A DNA stretch of 64,000 bases from Hyphomicrobiaceae bacterium (lineage in GTDB: Bacteria; Pseudomonadota; Alphaproteobacteria; Rhizobiales; Hyphomicrobiaceae). Below, one piece after another: positions 28,084 through 38,256 of the stretch. The notes below the pieces were generated by a model. That model was not told the DNA's origin, did not search any database, and worked only from the letters and a program-made list of their open reading frames with translations. Numbering within the stretch: the stretch's first letter is position 1; each line of letters begins with the position of its first letter. The stretch is from assembly GCA_022844275.1 (NCBI GenBank), contig JALHMB010000008.1, positions 1-64,000 of the forward strand, read 5' to 3'. The translations under genes were made by a program, and so were the position numbers.

Positions 28084-28941
28084 CTAGTCCGCGATGTCGC
28101 GGGGCGTGCAGAGCGACTTCTTCCGATCGGCCCGGATATAGGCGACGATCTCCTGGACGATCGGATTGTCCTCGAAGCTCGCGGCCACATCGTCGACGCG
28201 CTCCTTGAGCGTGCCTTCGTCGGCGAAGAGCAGGCGATAGGCGCGCCTGAGCGCGTGGATCTGATCGCGCGAGAACCCGCGGCGCTGCAGGCCGACGATG
28301 TTGAGGCCGCTGAGCCGTGCACGATTGCCGACCGCCATGCCGTATGGAATGAGGTCGTTCTCGAGGCCCGACATGCCACCGACGAAAGCGTGCGTGCCGA
28401 CGTGCGTATATTGGATGACCGCCGCACCACCGCCGATAATCACGTAATCGTCGACCCTGCAGTGCCCGGCAAGCATGACGTTGTTGGAGAAGATAACGTT
28501 GTTGCCGACGTGGCTGTCATGCCCCACGTGCGAATTGGCGAGGAAGGCGCACTTGTTGCCGACCGTCGTCGCCATGCCGCCGCCGCTGGTGCCGGGGTTC
28601 ATGGTCACGCCCTCGCGGATCAGGCAGTCGGTGCCGATCGAGAGCGTCGATGGTTCTCCGGAGTACTTGAGATCCTGAGGCTGATGACCGAGCGAGGCAA
28701 AGGGAAAGATGCGCGTGCGGGCACCAATCGTGGTGCGCCCCGCTATCGCCACGTGGCTCAACAGCTCGCAGCTCTCCCCGAGGCTGACATGGCCCCCGAT
28801 CGAGCAGTGCGGCCCGATGCGAACACCCTTCGCGATCTGCGCCCCTGCCTCGATGATCGTGAACGGTCCGACCTCGACTCCAGGCGCCAGTTCGGCTTCG
28901 CTCGAGACGATGGCAGCTGGGTGAATTCCCGCGTCAGGCAT
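28084..28941 (-). CDS. lpxA: Acyl-ACP--UDP-N-acetylglucosamine O-acyltransferase
   Basis: First enzyme of lipid A synthesis, 285 residues with a left-handed beta-helix of hexapeptide repeats, for example [18 protein letters not shown]. The catalytic His region reads [18 protein letters not shown]. The C-terminal helical part starts with [17 protein letters not shown]. Its start overlaps the fabZ stop by eight bases, so the two are coupled. An interval of 95 bp separates it from lpxI. Confidence 0.96.
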   Translation of the reverse strand: MPDAGIHPAAIVSSEAELAPGVEVGPFTIIEAGAQIAKGVRIGPHCSIGGHVSLGESCELLSHVAIAGRTTIGARTRIFPFASLGHQPQDLKYSGEPSTLSIGTDCLIREGVTMNPGTSGGGMATTVGNKCAFLANSHVGHDSHVGNNVIFSNNVMLAGHCRVDDYVIIGGGAAVIQYTHVGTHAFVGGMSGLENDLIPYGMAVGNRARLSGLNIVGLQRRGFSRDQIHALRRAYRLLFADEGTLKERVDDVAASFEDNPIVQEIVAYIRADRKKSLCTPRDIAD

Positions 28942-29440
28942 TCTTTTGTGCCACGAAGGCGCGCGCTTCAGCCGAGTCCGCGATCATCGCGCTGACCTCC
29001 GCCTCCGCCACGATATGACCATTTACTCGCGCCTCGCCGTAGAACCGCCACACGCGGCCGCGACTGCGGAGCTTGCGGACATGATAGTGGAGTTGATCCC
29101 CCGGCACCACCGGCCGGCGGAACTTGGCCTTGTCGATCCCCATGAAATACACGACCTGCGGATTGTAGTCCTCGCCGAGGCTCGCGACGCAAAGCGCGCC
29201 CGCCGTCTGTGCGAGGCCCTCGATGATGAGCACGCCGGGCATGACCGGGAACTTCGGGAAATGGCCCTGGAAGAACGGCTCGTTGATCGTGACGTTCTTG
29301 ATGCCGACGCAGCTTTCGTCGCCGTCCATCTCCGTGAGGCGATCGAGCATCAGAAAGGGATAGCGATGCGGCAGCAGCTTCATCACTCGCGCAATGTCTG
29401 CAGAGCCCAGCTTCTTCCCGGTGTCGATCGTCTCTTGCAT
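28934..29440 (-). CDS. fabZ: 3-hydroxyacyl-ACP dehydratase FabZ
   Basis: Hotdog dehydratase of fatty acid elongation, 168 residues. [17 protein letters not shown] contains the catalytic His, and [20 protein letters not shown] the second active-site block, where the catalytic Glu comes just after (IIEGLAQ). I prefer the ATG at 29440, with GGTGAG five bases upstream; a GTG 6 bp earlier is also possible. It lies between lpxD and lpxA as in most Gram-negatives, linking acyl-ACP supply to lipid A. Confidence 0.95.
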   Translation of the reverse strand: MQETIDTGKKLGSADIARVMKLLPHRYPFLMLDRLTEMDGDESCVGIKNVTINEPFFQGHFPKFPVMPGVLIIEGLAQTAGALCVASLGEDYNPQVVYFMGIDKAKFRRPVVPGDQLHYHVRKLRSRGRVWRFYGEARVNGHIVAEAEVSAMIADSAEARAFVAQKNA

Positions 29441-29485
29441 GACCACTCACCACGTCCTTAAAATTGATCCTGATAGCGCCGCGCC

Positions 29486-30556
29486 TCAGGCCTCGTCGCC
29501 GCCTTCCGTCTCCGTGTCGGCCGCCCGCCCCTTGGCGAGGCGACGCAGCGCCATCCTCTCGCGCGTCCATTCGCGGATCGGTATCGCAGGCGTGCCGACC
29601 ATCCGCGAGCGGGGCGGGATATTCTCTGTAACGTGCGAGGCGCCCGCGATCTGAGTGCCGGCGCCCACCCTCAGATGGCCGGCAATGCCAGACTGCCCAC
29701 CCATGACCACGAAATCCTCGAGCGTCGCGGAGCCCGCAATCCCGGTCTGGGCAACGATCACGCACCGCCGTCCGATGACGACGTTGTGCCCGATCTGAAC
29801 CAGATTATCAATTTTCGTGCCTTCTCCGATGACGGTATCCTTAAGAGCGCCCCGGTCGACGCAGGAATTGGCCCCGATTTCAACGTCATCCTGAATAATG
29901 ACGCGGCCGATCTGGGGAACCTTAAGGTGCCCCCCCGCCCCCATGGCGAAGCCGAACCCGTCCTGTCCGATGCGCACGCCCGCGTGCAGGATGACCCGAT
30001 CGCCGACGAGGGCGTGGCTGAGCGTCACCCCGGGGCCGATAAAACAATCGCGGCCGACCGTCACGCGGTAGCCGACCAGCGCCCCAGCCGCAACCGTCGT
30101 GCCCTTGCCGATCCAAGCCTCCCGGCCAATCACCGCGCCGGGCTCGATGATGGCGCCCGGCTCGATGCGCGCCGTCGGATGGATGGGGTTGGCTGCCGGG
30201 TCGCGGGCATCGAATTCAGCCGTCTTGGGCTTCAGGGAGGTCGGATAGAAGGCCTGAAGGGCCAGTGCGAAACCCCGATAGGGCGCAGCCATCAGGAGCG
30301 CCACGACGCCGGCTGGCAGGCGCTCGGCGAATGCCGGTGCCACGATACAGGCGGCGGCACGGGTCCCCGCGAGTTGCTCGAGGTACTTGCGGTTGTCGAC
30401 GAACGTCAAATGCGCCGGGCCGGCCTCGCCGAGCGGGCGCAGGTCGCTCAGGCCCCGCGTGCCATCGTCGCCGGGGCGGAGCGACGCGCCGATGCGTCCC
30501 GCGAGCTCGGCCGCTGTGAACGGGCCGGCGCGCTCGAAGAAACCTGGATGCTCCAT
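29486..30556 (-). CDS. lpxD: UDP-3-O-(3-hydroxyacyl)glucosamine N-acyltransferase
   Basis: Third lipid A enzyme, 356 residues. The N-terminal uridine-binding domain includes GEAGPAHLTFVDNRKYL. The hexapeptide beta-helix follows, with ARIEPGAIIEPGAVIG. The catalytic His segment is DNLVQIGHNVVIGRRC. The last 25 residues are charged and probably flexible. It is separated from bamA by 138 bp containing a hairpin, and no skp/ompH gene lies between them. Confidence 0.96.
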   Translation of the reverse strand: MEHPGFFERAGPFTAAELAGRIGASLRPGDDGTRGLSDLRPLGEAGPAHLTFVDNRKYLEQLAGTRAAACIVAPAFAERLPAGVVALLMAAPYRGFALALQAFYPTSLKPKTAEFDARDPAANPIHPTARIEPGAIIEPGAVIGREAWIGKGTTVAAGALVGYRVTVGRDCFIGPGVTLSHALVGDRVILHAGVRIGQDGFGFAMGAGGHLKVPQIGRVIIQDDVEIGANSCVDRGALKDTVIGEGTKIDNLVQIGHNVVIGRRCVIVAQTGIAGSATLEDFVVMGGQSGIAGHLRVGAGTQIAGASHVTENIPPRSRMVGTPAIPIREWTRERMALRRLAKGRAADTETEGGDEA

Positions 30557-30635
30557 AGTCCGGAGGGCCCTCCATGGGGGGCTTCTGTCATAGGGCGGCG
30601 ACGGCCAGCGGCCGGATCACTGGCCCCATATAGCA

Positions 30636-30660
30636 AACGCGTGCCCGGAAGGCACGCGTT
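30636..30660 (-). terminator. Perfect hairpin between bamA and lpxD
   Basis: AACGCGTGCC (30636-30645) is the exact complement of GGCACGCGTT (30651-30660) with loop CGGAA. Read on the minus strand it is followed by TTGCTATATGG, a weak T-rich tract. It may attenuate or end bamA transcription before lpxD. Confidence 0.5.
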
Positions 30661-30694
30661 GCTGAAATTTCGCGATATGCGCTGTGAACCCAGA

Positions 30695-33049
30695 TCAGAA
30701 CTTCGTGCTCGCACCGAAGCGGAAGATCTGCTCCTTGTCGAAGTCTTCCTTGATCAGCGCCCAGCCCAAGTCGCCACGGAGCGGACCAAGCGGCGAGTTC
30801 CAGAGCAGTCCGAAGCCGGCGGAGACGCGGACGTTCGATGAATCCTGTAGGTCGGCACCAAGCGAGTTCTTCACCGAATTCGACACGCCGAACACCGAAC
30901 CAGCATCGACGAAGACCGCGCCTGAGATACCAAGCTCATCCGGAACGAATGGGATCGGGAAGCGCACCTCGGCCGTGCCCACGTAGAAGGTGTCGCCGCC
31001 AAGGGAGTCATCGGTAAGCGCGTCACGCGCTCCAAGCCCGAGCCTGTCGAAGCCGCGAATGGTCTCGCCACCCTTGTAGAACTGGTCGAGAAGACGAACC
31101 TCATCCCCACCCCAACCCATGATGTGGCCACCGGCGACGCGGCCTACGAACGTGATCCGCTCGGTTATCGGATAGTAGTACCTGACCTCACCCAGGAAAC
31201 GCGCGTACTGAACGTCGCCGCCAAGACCCGCGAAGTCGACGCCGCCATTGATGTAGTAGCCGGACGTCGGCGTCTTGGGATGATTGCGCCGGTCGTAGGT
31301 CAGCGAAGTGCCGATCGACGACGTCCAGTAATCGAAGCTGTCAGCCCCTTTCGCCTCATCTTTGATGGCGCGAGAGGCGTTGTCGTCGATATTGCTCATC
31401 TCGTCGTAGCTGAGCGTGTAGTTCGTGTTCAGCCAGAGATACTCGGAGAGCGGCGCACCCAGGCGAACAGTCCCGCCAGCCCGCGTATGATCAAAGGGCT
31501 GGAAGTCGGACTCCGTCGTAATGCGATAGAAGAGATCGAAGCCTGCCGAGAGATTGCGGTCCAGGAACCGCGGCTCGGTGAAGCTCAGATCGACCTGCAG
31601 GCGCTCCAGCGAACCACCGAGCTTCAGGCGCAGGAACTGCCCCTTGCCCAAGAAGTTGCGCTCGGTGAAGCCAATATCGCCGATGACACCTTCCTGCGTC
31701 GAGTAACCGGCGCCGAAAGAAATCTCACCCGTCGGCTGTTCGACGACGTTGACATCAAGGACAACACGATCCTCGGAGGAACCGGGACGCCGCTTAATAT
31801 CAACAGCCTTGAAAAGCCCGAGCTGCTGAAGGCGCTTCTTCGCGGTCTCGACCAGAAGCGGATTATACGCGTCACCCTCCGCGAGCCGGAACTCGCGCCG
31901 GATCACGTAGTCACGCGTGCGCAGATTGCCGATGACATTGATGCGCTCGACATAGACGCGCGGGCCTTCGTCGATCACGTACGTCAGCGTAATGACGCGG
32001 CTGACCGCATCACGATCGGCGCGCGGGCGGACGCGGGCGAACGTGTGACCGCGCTCCGTCAGCGCGAGGGTCATGGCCTCGACGGACTTGTCGATCTCGC
32101 CGGCATTGAAGATGCTGCCGCTCTTCGTAAGCGCGTAGCTCTGCAGCCCAGCGGTATCGACGCCTGGGATCTTGCTCTCGACCCGCACGTCACCGAACAC
32201 ATAGGGCTCGCCCTCCTCCACCACGAACGTGATGAAGAAGCCCGAGCCGTCGCGATCGAGATGCACGTCAGCCGCGACCACGCGAATATCGGCATGGCCG
32301 TTCTTGAGATAGTACTGACGCAGAAGCTCGCGATCGAGGTTCAAGCGGTCGGGATCATAGAACGCCGTACCCTTGAGGAAGTCGAACCAGCTCTCCTGCG
32401 TCGTCGTGACGATGTCGCGGAGCTGCGAGTCCTGGAAGTAGCGGTTGCCGACGAATTGGATGCTCTTGACCTTCGTCGCGCCGCCCTCGTTGATCTCGAA
32501 GACGAGATTCACGCGGCCGTGGTCGAGCTCGATGATCTTCGGCTCGACAGTCGCGGAGAAGCGACCCTGGCGACGATAGACGTCGAGGATGCGCTGAACG
32601 TCCGCCTGCACTTTGGCGCGGGTGAAGACCGAGCGCGGCTTGAGCTGCACTTCGGTTTCGAGCGTGGTCTTCTCGACCTGCTTGTTACCCTCGAAAGCGA
32701 TCTGGTTGATGACCGGGTTCTCGGCCACGGTCACGGTCACCGTGCCGCCGCTGCGCTCGATACGCACATCGGAGAAGAGACCGGTGGTGAAGAGCGCAGA
32801 GATGGATTGATTGACGCGCGCTTCACTGTAGGTGTCGCCGACCGAGAAGCGCAGGTAAGAGCGCACAGTCTCGGGTTCCACGCGCCGATTGCCGGCGACC
32901 TGGATTTCACGAACGCGGAGATCCTGCGCCTGAACCACACTGGCGATCAGCCCGAAGCCCCCCGCAACAGTCATCGCGAGGGGGGCCAAAAGCGCCAGCA
33001 TCAGCGCGAATGAAGATCCCCCAATCCCCAACTTCCCAAACTTCGGCAT
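30695..33049 (-). CDS. bamA: Outer membrane protein assembly factor BamA
   Basis: Central Omp85 component of the BAM complex, which inserts beta-barrel proteins into the outer membrane. It has 784 residues. The signal peptide ends at about residue 42 (VVQAQDL). Five POTRA repeats follow, starting VREIQVAGNRRVEPETVRSY. The C-terminal 16-strand barrel contains the lid-loop motif IRGFDRLGLG (VRGF/Y type) and ends with RFGASTKF, a terminal aromatic as expected. It is preceded by rseP, a normal order. Confidence 0.97.
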   Translation of the reverse strand: MPKFGKLGIGGSSFALMLALLAPLAMTVAGGFGLIASVVQAQDLRVREIQVAGNRRVEPETVRSYLRFSVGDTYSEARVNQSISALFTTGLFSDVRIERSGGTVTVTVAENPVINQIAFEGNKQVEKTTLETEVQLKPRSVFTRAKVQADVQRILDVYRRQGRFSATVEPKIIELDHGRVNLVFEINEGGATKVKSIQFVGNRYFQDSQLRDIVTTTQESWFDFLKGTAFYDPDRLNLDRELLRQYYLKNGHADIRVVAADVHLDRDGSGFFITFVVEEGEPYVFGDVRVESKIPGVDTAGLQSYALTKSGSIFNAGEIDKSVEAMTLALTERGHTFARVRPRADRDAVSRVITLTYVIDEGPRVYVERINVIGNLRTRDYVIRREFRLAEGDAYNPLLVETAKKRLQQLGLFKAVDIKRRPGSSEDRVVLDVNVVEQPTGEISFGAGYSTQEGVIGDIGFTERNFLGKGQFLRLKLGGSLERLQVDLSFTEPRFLDRNLSAGFDLFYRITTESDFQPFDHTRAGGTVRLGAPLSEYLWLNTNYTLSYDEMSNIDDNASRAIKDEAKGADSFDYWTSSIGTSLTYDRRNHPKTPTSGYYINGGVDFAGLGGDVQYARFLGEVRYYYPITERITFVGRVAGGHIMGWGGDEVRLLDQFYKGGETIRGFDRLGLGARDALTDDSLGGDTFYVGTAEVRFPIPFVPDELGISGAVFVDAGSVFGVSNSVKNSLGADLQDSSNVRVSAGFGLLWNSPLGPLRGDLGWALIKEDFDKEQIFRFGASTKF

Positions 33050-33280
33050 CCGTACTGTCTGCCTTTTCTTGCCGTTCCCCCATGAGCGGCGCAGCGCCCG
33101 GCTTTAGTCGTGCTGCGCCTTTCGAGTGCGTGGCCACGATCAGGTATCCACGTCGACCGGTCCCCACCGGCACTTTCGGCGCCATGGTTTCTTGACCCAC
33201 GAACGCCGACACCCGACTGAACTTAATTAACGATTCACCCTCCATGATGGAAGTGGCAAGAATAGCGCACCGACCCTAAT

Positions 33281-34417
33281 TCACCCCAGTCCGATCCATT
33301 TTCTGACGATCGGCAGGTCGTTGAAAGTGGCGTAAATCATCAGCATAAGCACCAAGCTCAATCCAATCCTGAACCCAATCTCTTGTGTGCGCTCGCTGAG
33401 AGGCTTACGGCGGATCGCCTCCATCGCATAGAACAGCAGGTGGCCACCATCGAGGAGCGGGATCGGGAACAGGTTGAGCAGGCCGATGCTCACCGAGAGA
33501 ACCGCGGTCAGGTTGAGCAGGGGAATGAAGCCGCTGCTGGCCACCTGACCTGAGACCTCGGCGATCCGGATCGGGCCGCCGAGCTGATCGGCTGCTTCAC
33601 GCCCGAGGACCACGTCCTTGAGGTAGCCGAGCGTCCGGCTGATCACGAAGTGGGTCTCGCGCACGCCGAGCGCGATCGACTCGAGCACGCCATGCCGCTG
33701 GAACTCCATGTCCTGCGCCTGCATGGTGCGGCGGATGCCGATCACGCCGACGCGGATCTTGTTGCCGAAACGGTCCTCATGCTCGCGCCGATCGGGCGTT
33801 GCCGCCAGGCGCACCCTAAGCCCCCCACGATCGACCTCGAAGTTCAGCAGCTGGTCGGCACTGGTCGACACAACCCGCTGCATGTCCTGGAAGCTTTTGA
33901 TCGGCTGCCCATCGATGGCGACGATGACATCGCCGGCCTGGAAGCCGGCACGCGCGGCGGGGCCGTCGGCGATCACCTCGTCGATCTTCGCGATCGTGAT
34001 CTGCTGGCCGACGATGGCGAAGATCCCGGCGAAAATTGCTATCGCGAGCAGGAAGTTAGCGATCGGGCCGGCGGCGACGATAGCGGCGCGCTGACCGAGC
34101 GACTTGGATTGGAACGCACCCTGGCGCTCCTCGCGGCTCATGCGCGCCAGAGCGTCCCGGGACGGAACACTGGCGCCGTTCTCGTCGTCCACGAACTTGA
34201 CGTAGCCGCCGAGCGGGATCCAGGCGAGCCGCCAGCGCGTACCGTGACGGTCGTTGAAGCCCCAGATCTCTCGGCCGAAACCAATTGAAAACGCTTGTAC
34301 TTTCACGCCGCACCAGCGGGCCACGATGAAGTGGCCGAGCTCGTGGATGAAGACCACGACCGTCAGAACAAAGAGAAACGGCAGCAGGACGGACAGAAAA
34401 CTCCAGATAATGTCCAA
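33281..34417 (-). CDS. rseP: RIP metalloprotease RseP (site-2 protease family)
   Basis: Intramembrane zinc protease of 378 residues that cleaves anti-sigma factors and signal-peptide remnants. The HEXXH motif is VVFIHELGHFIVARWCGV in the first helix (His25, Glu26, His29). A PDZ domain lies at about 120-200 with ARAGFQAGDVIVAIDGQPI. The third zinc ligand is in PIPLLDGGHLL near the C-terminus. Four membrane segments are visible. It lies between dxr and bamA. Confidence 0.96.
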   Translation of the reverse strand: MDIIWSFLSVLLPFLFVLTVVVFIHELGHFIVARWCGVKVQAFSIGFGREIWGFNDRHGTRWRLAWIPLGGYVKFVDDENGASVPSRDALARMSREERQGAFQSKSLGQRAAIVAAGPIANFLLAIAIFAGIFAIVGQQITIAKIDEVIADGPAARAGFQAGDVIVAIDGQPIKSFQDMQRVVSTSADQLLNFEVDRGGLRVRLAATPDRREHEDRFGNKIRVGVIGIRRTMQAQDMEFQRHGVLESIALGVRETHFVISRTLGYLKDVVLGREAADQLGGPIRIAEVSGQVASSGFIPLLNLTAVLSVSIGLLNLFPIPLLDGGHLLFYAMEAIRRKPLSERTQEIGFRIGLSLVLMLMIYATFNDLPIVRKWIGLG

Positions 34418-34514
34418 GGGTAGGACTCCCGATTATCTTTCTGGATCAGGCCCTTGCAGGCTGGGCCGTGACGGCTGACGGGGGACTTGCGGGCCCGGTC
34501 AGGTTAACTCTCAG

Positions 34515-35753
34515 CTAACTATACCGTCGGAGCAAGCCGCGTGCCAGCGCGCGGCCTTCCTCATCCGCCGCGATCACGTCGTCGAGGCAGGCCGGCTCAT
34601 CGACCCGCCCCCTGCGCGCGGCTTCCTCGAGGGCTTCCGCGGCGAGCGCTGCGATGGCCGGGAAGGGGATCTGCCGCGCCAGGAACGCCTCGACCGCCAC
34701 TTCGTTTGCCGCATTCAACACCGCCCCGGCCGTACCGCCGAGTTCGAACGTGCGTCGCGCGAGCCCGAGAGCGGGGAAACGCTTCTCGTCGGGTGCCTCG
34801 AAGGTCAACGCGCCGAGCCTGACGAGATCGAGCCGCGCCGCAGGCGCTGCCATCCGCGCCGGCCAGGCGAGGCTGGAGGCGATAGGCGTGCGCATGTCCG
34901 GCGTCCCCATCTGCGCGATGACGGAGCCGTCCGTGAACTCGACGAAGCCATGCACGATCTGTTGCGGATGCACGACCACCGCGAGCTGGTCCGCAGCGAC
35001 CGGGAAAAGGTGATAGGCCTCGATCAGCTCGAGGCACTTGTTCATCAGCGTCGCCGAGTCGACGGTGATCTTGCGGCCCATGGAGAAATTCGGATGACGG
35101 GCGGCCTGCTCCGGTGTTGCCGCAGCAATCTCGGCGTCGGTCGCCGTGCGGAACGGGCCGCCGGAGGCAGTGAGCACGATCCGCTCGATGAACTTCGGAT
35201 CGTGGCCACCGATGGACTGATGAACGGCGGAGTGCTCGGAATCCACGGGAAGCAGCTCGCAACCGGCGTCCTTGATCGCCGACATGAAGACGGCACCCGC
35301 CGAGACGAGGCACTCCTTGTTGGCGAGCGCAACCCGGCGTGCGGCGCGTGCGGCAGCGAAAGTCGGCCTCAAGCCCGCCGCGCCGACGATCGCGGCCATC
35401 ACGCAATCAACTGGCCGCGATGCGGCCTCGATCAGCGCTGCCGGCCCCGCCGCGACCTCGATACCGCTGCCGACGAGGCGCGATTTCAGCTCGGGGTAGG
35501 CCCGCTCATCGCCGATGACGGCAAGGCGGGCGTGATGCTTCAAAGCGAGGTCGGCAAGGGCGCCGGCATTCGTCTGCGCGGTCAGAACCTCGATCTCGAA
35601 GGCTTCGCCATGTCGCGCGACGAGGTCGAGCGTGCTGGTGCCGACAGAGCCTGTAGCGCCGAGCACGCTCAGGCGACGCGCGCGCCCCTCGTGCGCGACG
35701 GCAGCGCGCGTCACTCCAGAATCGATGTCCATTACCTTCTGCATGGCGCTCAA
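34515..35753 (-). CDS. dxr: 1-deoxy-D-xylulose 5-phosphate reductoisomerase
   Basis: NADPH-dependent enzyme of the MEP isoprenoid pathway, 412 residues. The Rossmann motif is LSVLGATGSVGTSTLDL. The substrate and metal region includes LANKECLVSAG, PVDSEHSAVHQ and SMGRKITVDSATLMNK. The N-terminus has an extra 25 or so residues before the Rossmann strand. The ATG at 35753 overlaps the cdsA stop (ATGA), so the two are coupled. With uppS nearby it links isoprenoid supply to the cell wall lipid carrier. Confidence 0.96.
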   Translation of the reverse strand: MSAMQKVMDIDSGVTRAAVAHEGRARRLSVLGATGSVGTSTLDLVARHGEAFEIEVLTAQTNAGALADLALKHHARLAVIGDERAYPELKSRLVGSGIEVAAGPAALIEAASRPVDCVMAAIVGAAGLRPTFAAARAARRVALANKECLVSAGAVFMSAIKDAGCELLPVDSEHSAVHQSIGGHDPKFIERIVLTASGGPFRTATDAEIAAATPEQAARHPNFSMGRKITVDSATLMNKCLELIEAYHLFPVAADQLAVVVHPQQIVHGFVEFTDGSVIAQMGTPDMRTPIASSLAWPARMAAPAARLDLVRLGALTFEAPDEKRFPALGLARRTFELGGTAGAVLNAANEVAVEAFLARQIPFPAIAALAAEALEEAARRGRVDEPACLDDVIAADEEGRALARGLLRRYS

Positions 35754-36598
35754 TTCAATCCGAGCAGAGCGCGGGCCGGCGCCTGAATATCGATAGCCAT
35801 GGCGAAGATCGCCGCAGCGACCACTGCCGCAGACAGGCCATCGATCCGGTCCATGAAGCCGCCATGGCCCGGGATCAGCGCGCTCGCGTCCTTGACCCCA
35901 TACTCGCGTTTCAGCGCCGACTCCAGCAAATCACCGACCTGCGACACCGCGCCGAGCAGCGCGCCGGCGAACATCATATACCCCAAAGAGAGCTCCGAGC
36001 GCACGAGGGCGAACGCGAGGCCGATCAGGCTGCCGGCAACGATCCCGCCCGCGAGGCCGCTCCAGGTCTTGTTTGGAGAGACCAAGGGAATGAGCTTAGG
36101 CCCGCCGATCAGGCGGCCGGCGAAGTAGGCTCCAGTATCCGTGCCCCAAACCGTCAGTAGCACGAAGAGCACGGCCAGGAAGCCCGCCGCACCATCATGG
36201 TGCAGCCATACCAGCGACACGGCGGGAAGCCCGGCATAGAGGGCCCCGAACGCCGCCATGTGTCCGCGCTCGCCGAACGCCAGAAGGGCCGAGATGATTG
36301 CCGCGACGATCACTAGGATGAACCCGAGACCTGCAAGTCCCCAGGCTGCGAGCAACGCTGCGGCCGCAACCGCTGCAGCCTGGATGACCAGGATGGCATC
36401 CACGCCGGCCGAGCGGACGATACGGCCCCACTCCCACGTGACCACGACACCGACGGCGCCGACCACGATCGCGAAGGGCAGAACGCCTGCCCACAATGCG
36501 CCGAGCACCACGAGCGCCAGTGTCACGCCCGAGGCAATGCGTTGGCCGAGGTCCCGCATGGGAGCTGCGGCAGACTTAGGCCTCTCGCCTTCCGTCAC
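35750..36598 (-). CDS. cdsA: Phosphatidate cytidylyltransferase
   Basis: Makes CDP-diacylglycerol for phospholipid synthesis. It is a polytopic membrane protein of about 282 residues with a run of hydrophobic helices. The C-terminal signature is LKREYGVKDASALIPGHGGF followed by MDRIDG, the CdsA consensus. I choose the GTG at 36598 because AAGGA lies about eight bases upstream and because it avoids overlap with uppS. The frame stays open to 36688, inside uppS, and an internal ATG exists at 36559, so the start is not certain. Confidence 0.9.
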   Translation of the reverse strand: MTEGERPKSAAAPMRDLGQRIASGVTLALVVLGALWAGVLPFAIVVGAVGVVVTWEWGRIVRSAGVDAILVIQAAAVAAAALLAAWGLAGLGFILVIVAAIISALLAFGERGHMAAFGALYAGLPAVSLVWLHHDGAAGFLAVLFVLLTVWGTDTGAYFAGRLIGGPKLIPLVSPNKTWSGLAGGIVAGSLIGLAFALVRSELSLGYMMFAGALLGAVSQVGDLLESALKREYGVKDASALIPGHGGFMDRIDGLSAAVVAAAIFAMAIDIQAPARALLGLN

Positions 36599-36641
36599 AC
36601 CGGCATCCTTCGCGCACTCTGAGGCGCCCGCGCGTTCCCGA

Positions 36642-37442
36642 TCATGAGCCCAGCACCTCCTTTGCGAGGCCACCGAAACGGCGGTCACGCGCCTGGAAGA
36701 TCGAGATCGCCTCGAGAAGCTGCTCGCGCCCGAAGTCCGGCCATTTCACGTCCATGAACACGAGCTCCGCATAAGCGGCCTGCCAGAGCAGGAAGTTCGA
36801 AAGACGCTGCTCACCGCTCGTTCGGATAACGACATCCGGATCGGGAACGCCCGTCGTATCCAGCTCCTGCGCCAGCGCGGCCTCGGTAATGGCTCCCGGC
36901 TCGATCTCGCCGCGGCAGACTCTGTCGGCGAGCCGCCGCGCAGCCGCCACGATCTCTGCCCGTGCACCATAGTTGAAGGCGATGACCAGCGTTAGCGCCT
37001 GATTGTTGCGGGTCGTCACCTGAGCTTCGTCCATTAGCCGCAGCAGCTCACCGTCCACGCGCCCGCGCTCGCCAATCACCCGTATCGCGACGCCGGCCCG
37101 ATGAAGTTCCTCTAGATCGCGCCGAATAAAGCGCTTGAGCAGCCCCATGAGATCGTCGATCTCGCTCGCCGGGCGGGCCCAGTTCTCGGAAGAGAAGCTG
37201 AAAAGCGTCAGGTAGGGAATCTTCAGCTCGATTGCAGCGCGGACGGTGCGTCGGACGGCCTCCACGCCCATGCGGTGGCCGAGGCGTCGCGGCAAGCCGC
37301 GTCCACTCGCCCAGCGCCCGTTGCCATCCATGATGATGGCGACGTGCCGCGGCAGCGCTGGGCCGCTACCTACAAGGCCAAGCTGTTGGCTGCGCTGGCT
37401 CACTCGCCTTGACTGCGCCCCCGTCCTGAACTGGCGCGGCAT
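36642..37442 (-). CDS. uppS: Isoprenyl transferase (undecaprenyl diphosphate synthase)
   Basis: Cis-prenyltransferase of 266 residues making the C55 lipid carrier for peptidoglycan and O-antigen. The FPP-binding signature is [20 protein letters not shown], followed by [14 protein letters not shown]. The C-terminal [15 protein letters not shown] is also diagnostic. About 32 residues precede the conserved core. It is followed by cdsA. Confidence 0.96.
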   Translation of the reverse strand: MPRQFRTGAQSRRVSQRSQQLGLVGSGPALPRHVAIIMDGNGRWASGRGLPRRLGHRMGVEAVRRTVRAAIELKIPYLTLFSFSSENWARPASEIDDLMGLLKRFIRRDLEELHRAGVAIRVIGERGRVDGELLRLMDEAQVTTRNNQALTLVIAFNYGARAEIVAAARRLADRVCRGEIEPGAITEAALAQELDTTGVPDPDVVIRTSGEQRLSNFLLWQAAYAELVFMDVKWPDFGREQLLEAISIFQARDRRFGGLAKEVLGS

Positions 37443-37617
37443 CGGCGAAACTGTTGCCGAGCGCGGGAAAATCGTTTGTGCGCGAACCCGTGGGGCCCGG
37501 TCAAGGACGTTGATCTCGCCCCTTGGTATGAGCCCGAAGCCCCTATTGTGACACGCTTGGGAAGGAATTCACAGCGTCCGGGCCAAGCGCGCGGCCAGGA
37601 CACTTCAGTCACGATCC

Positions 37618-38181
37618 TCAAACCTGTTTGATTTCAGTTTCCTTGCCCACGAGCATCTGATCAATGTCTTTGATGAGCCGGTCAGTCAGCTCCTGTACTT
37701 TGGCCGAGCTCTTGCGCTGCTCGTCCTCGCTGATCTTGTGATCTTTTTCGAGTTTTTTCAGGACATCCATGCCATCGCGGCGGACATTACGGACGCCGAC
37801 ACGGGCGTGCTCGGCATATTTGTGGGCGAGCTTGACCAGCTCCTGCCGCCGCTCGGCATTGAGCGCCGGCACAGGGAGCCTCAGCAGGGTGCCGTCGACG
37901 ATAGGATTGAGGCCGAGATTGGCTTCGCGGATCGCCTTGTCGACCGCGCCGACCTGGCTCTTGTCCCAGACCTGAACCGAGATCGTGCGGGCATCCGAAA
38001 CCGAGACGGTCGCCACCTGGTTGAGCGGCATCTTGGCGCCGTAGACCGTGACGACGACGGGATCGAGCAGATTGGCGGACGCGCGCCCAGTGCGCAGGCC
38101 GCCAAACTCCCGTTTCAAGCTATCGATAACGCCACGCATCCGGCGTTCGAGATCGTTCACGTCGAAGCTCGCCGCTGCCAT
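37618..38181 (-). CDS. frr: Ribosome recycling factor
   Basis: Releases ribosomes from mRNA after termination, together with EF-G. It has 187 residues. The conserved blocks are [34 protein letters not shown] and [19 protein letters not shown]. The ATG at 38181 is used because TTGGAGG lies seven bases upstream; an in-frame ATG 15 bp earlier overlaps that site. It lies between pyrH and uppS, the usual order, with 175 bp to uppS. Confidence 0.97.
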   Translation of the reverse strand: MAAASFDVNDLERRMRGVIDSLKREFGGLRTGRASANLLDPVVVTVYGAKMPLNQVATVSVSDARTISVQVWDKSQVGAVDKAIREANLGLNPIVDGTLLRLPVPALNAERRQELVKLAHKYAEHARVGVRNVRRDGMDVLKKLEKDHKISEDEQRKSSAKVQELTDRLIKDIDQMLVGKETEIKQV

Positions 38182-38256
38182 TGTATCAGCCTCCAAGACT
38201 GCTGCGCCGCCCGGGCCTCATTGGCCGACAGGCTGCCGTGACGCGACCCTTCCGTC

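Noticed and set aside
31124-33013. A 629-codon open frame on the plus strand opposite bamA
   Set aside because: It is the antisense shadow of a highly conserved gene in GC-rich DNA; its composition is unlike a protein family and bamA is complete.
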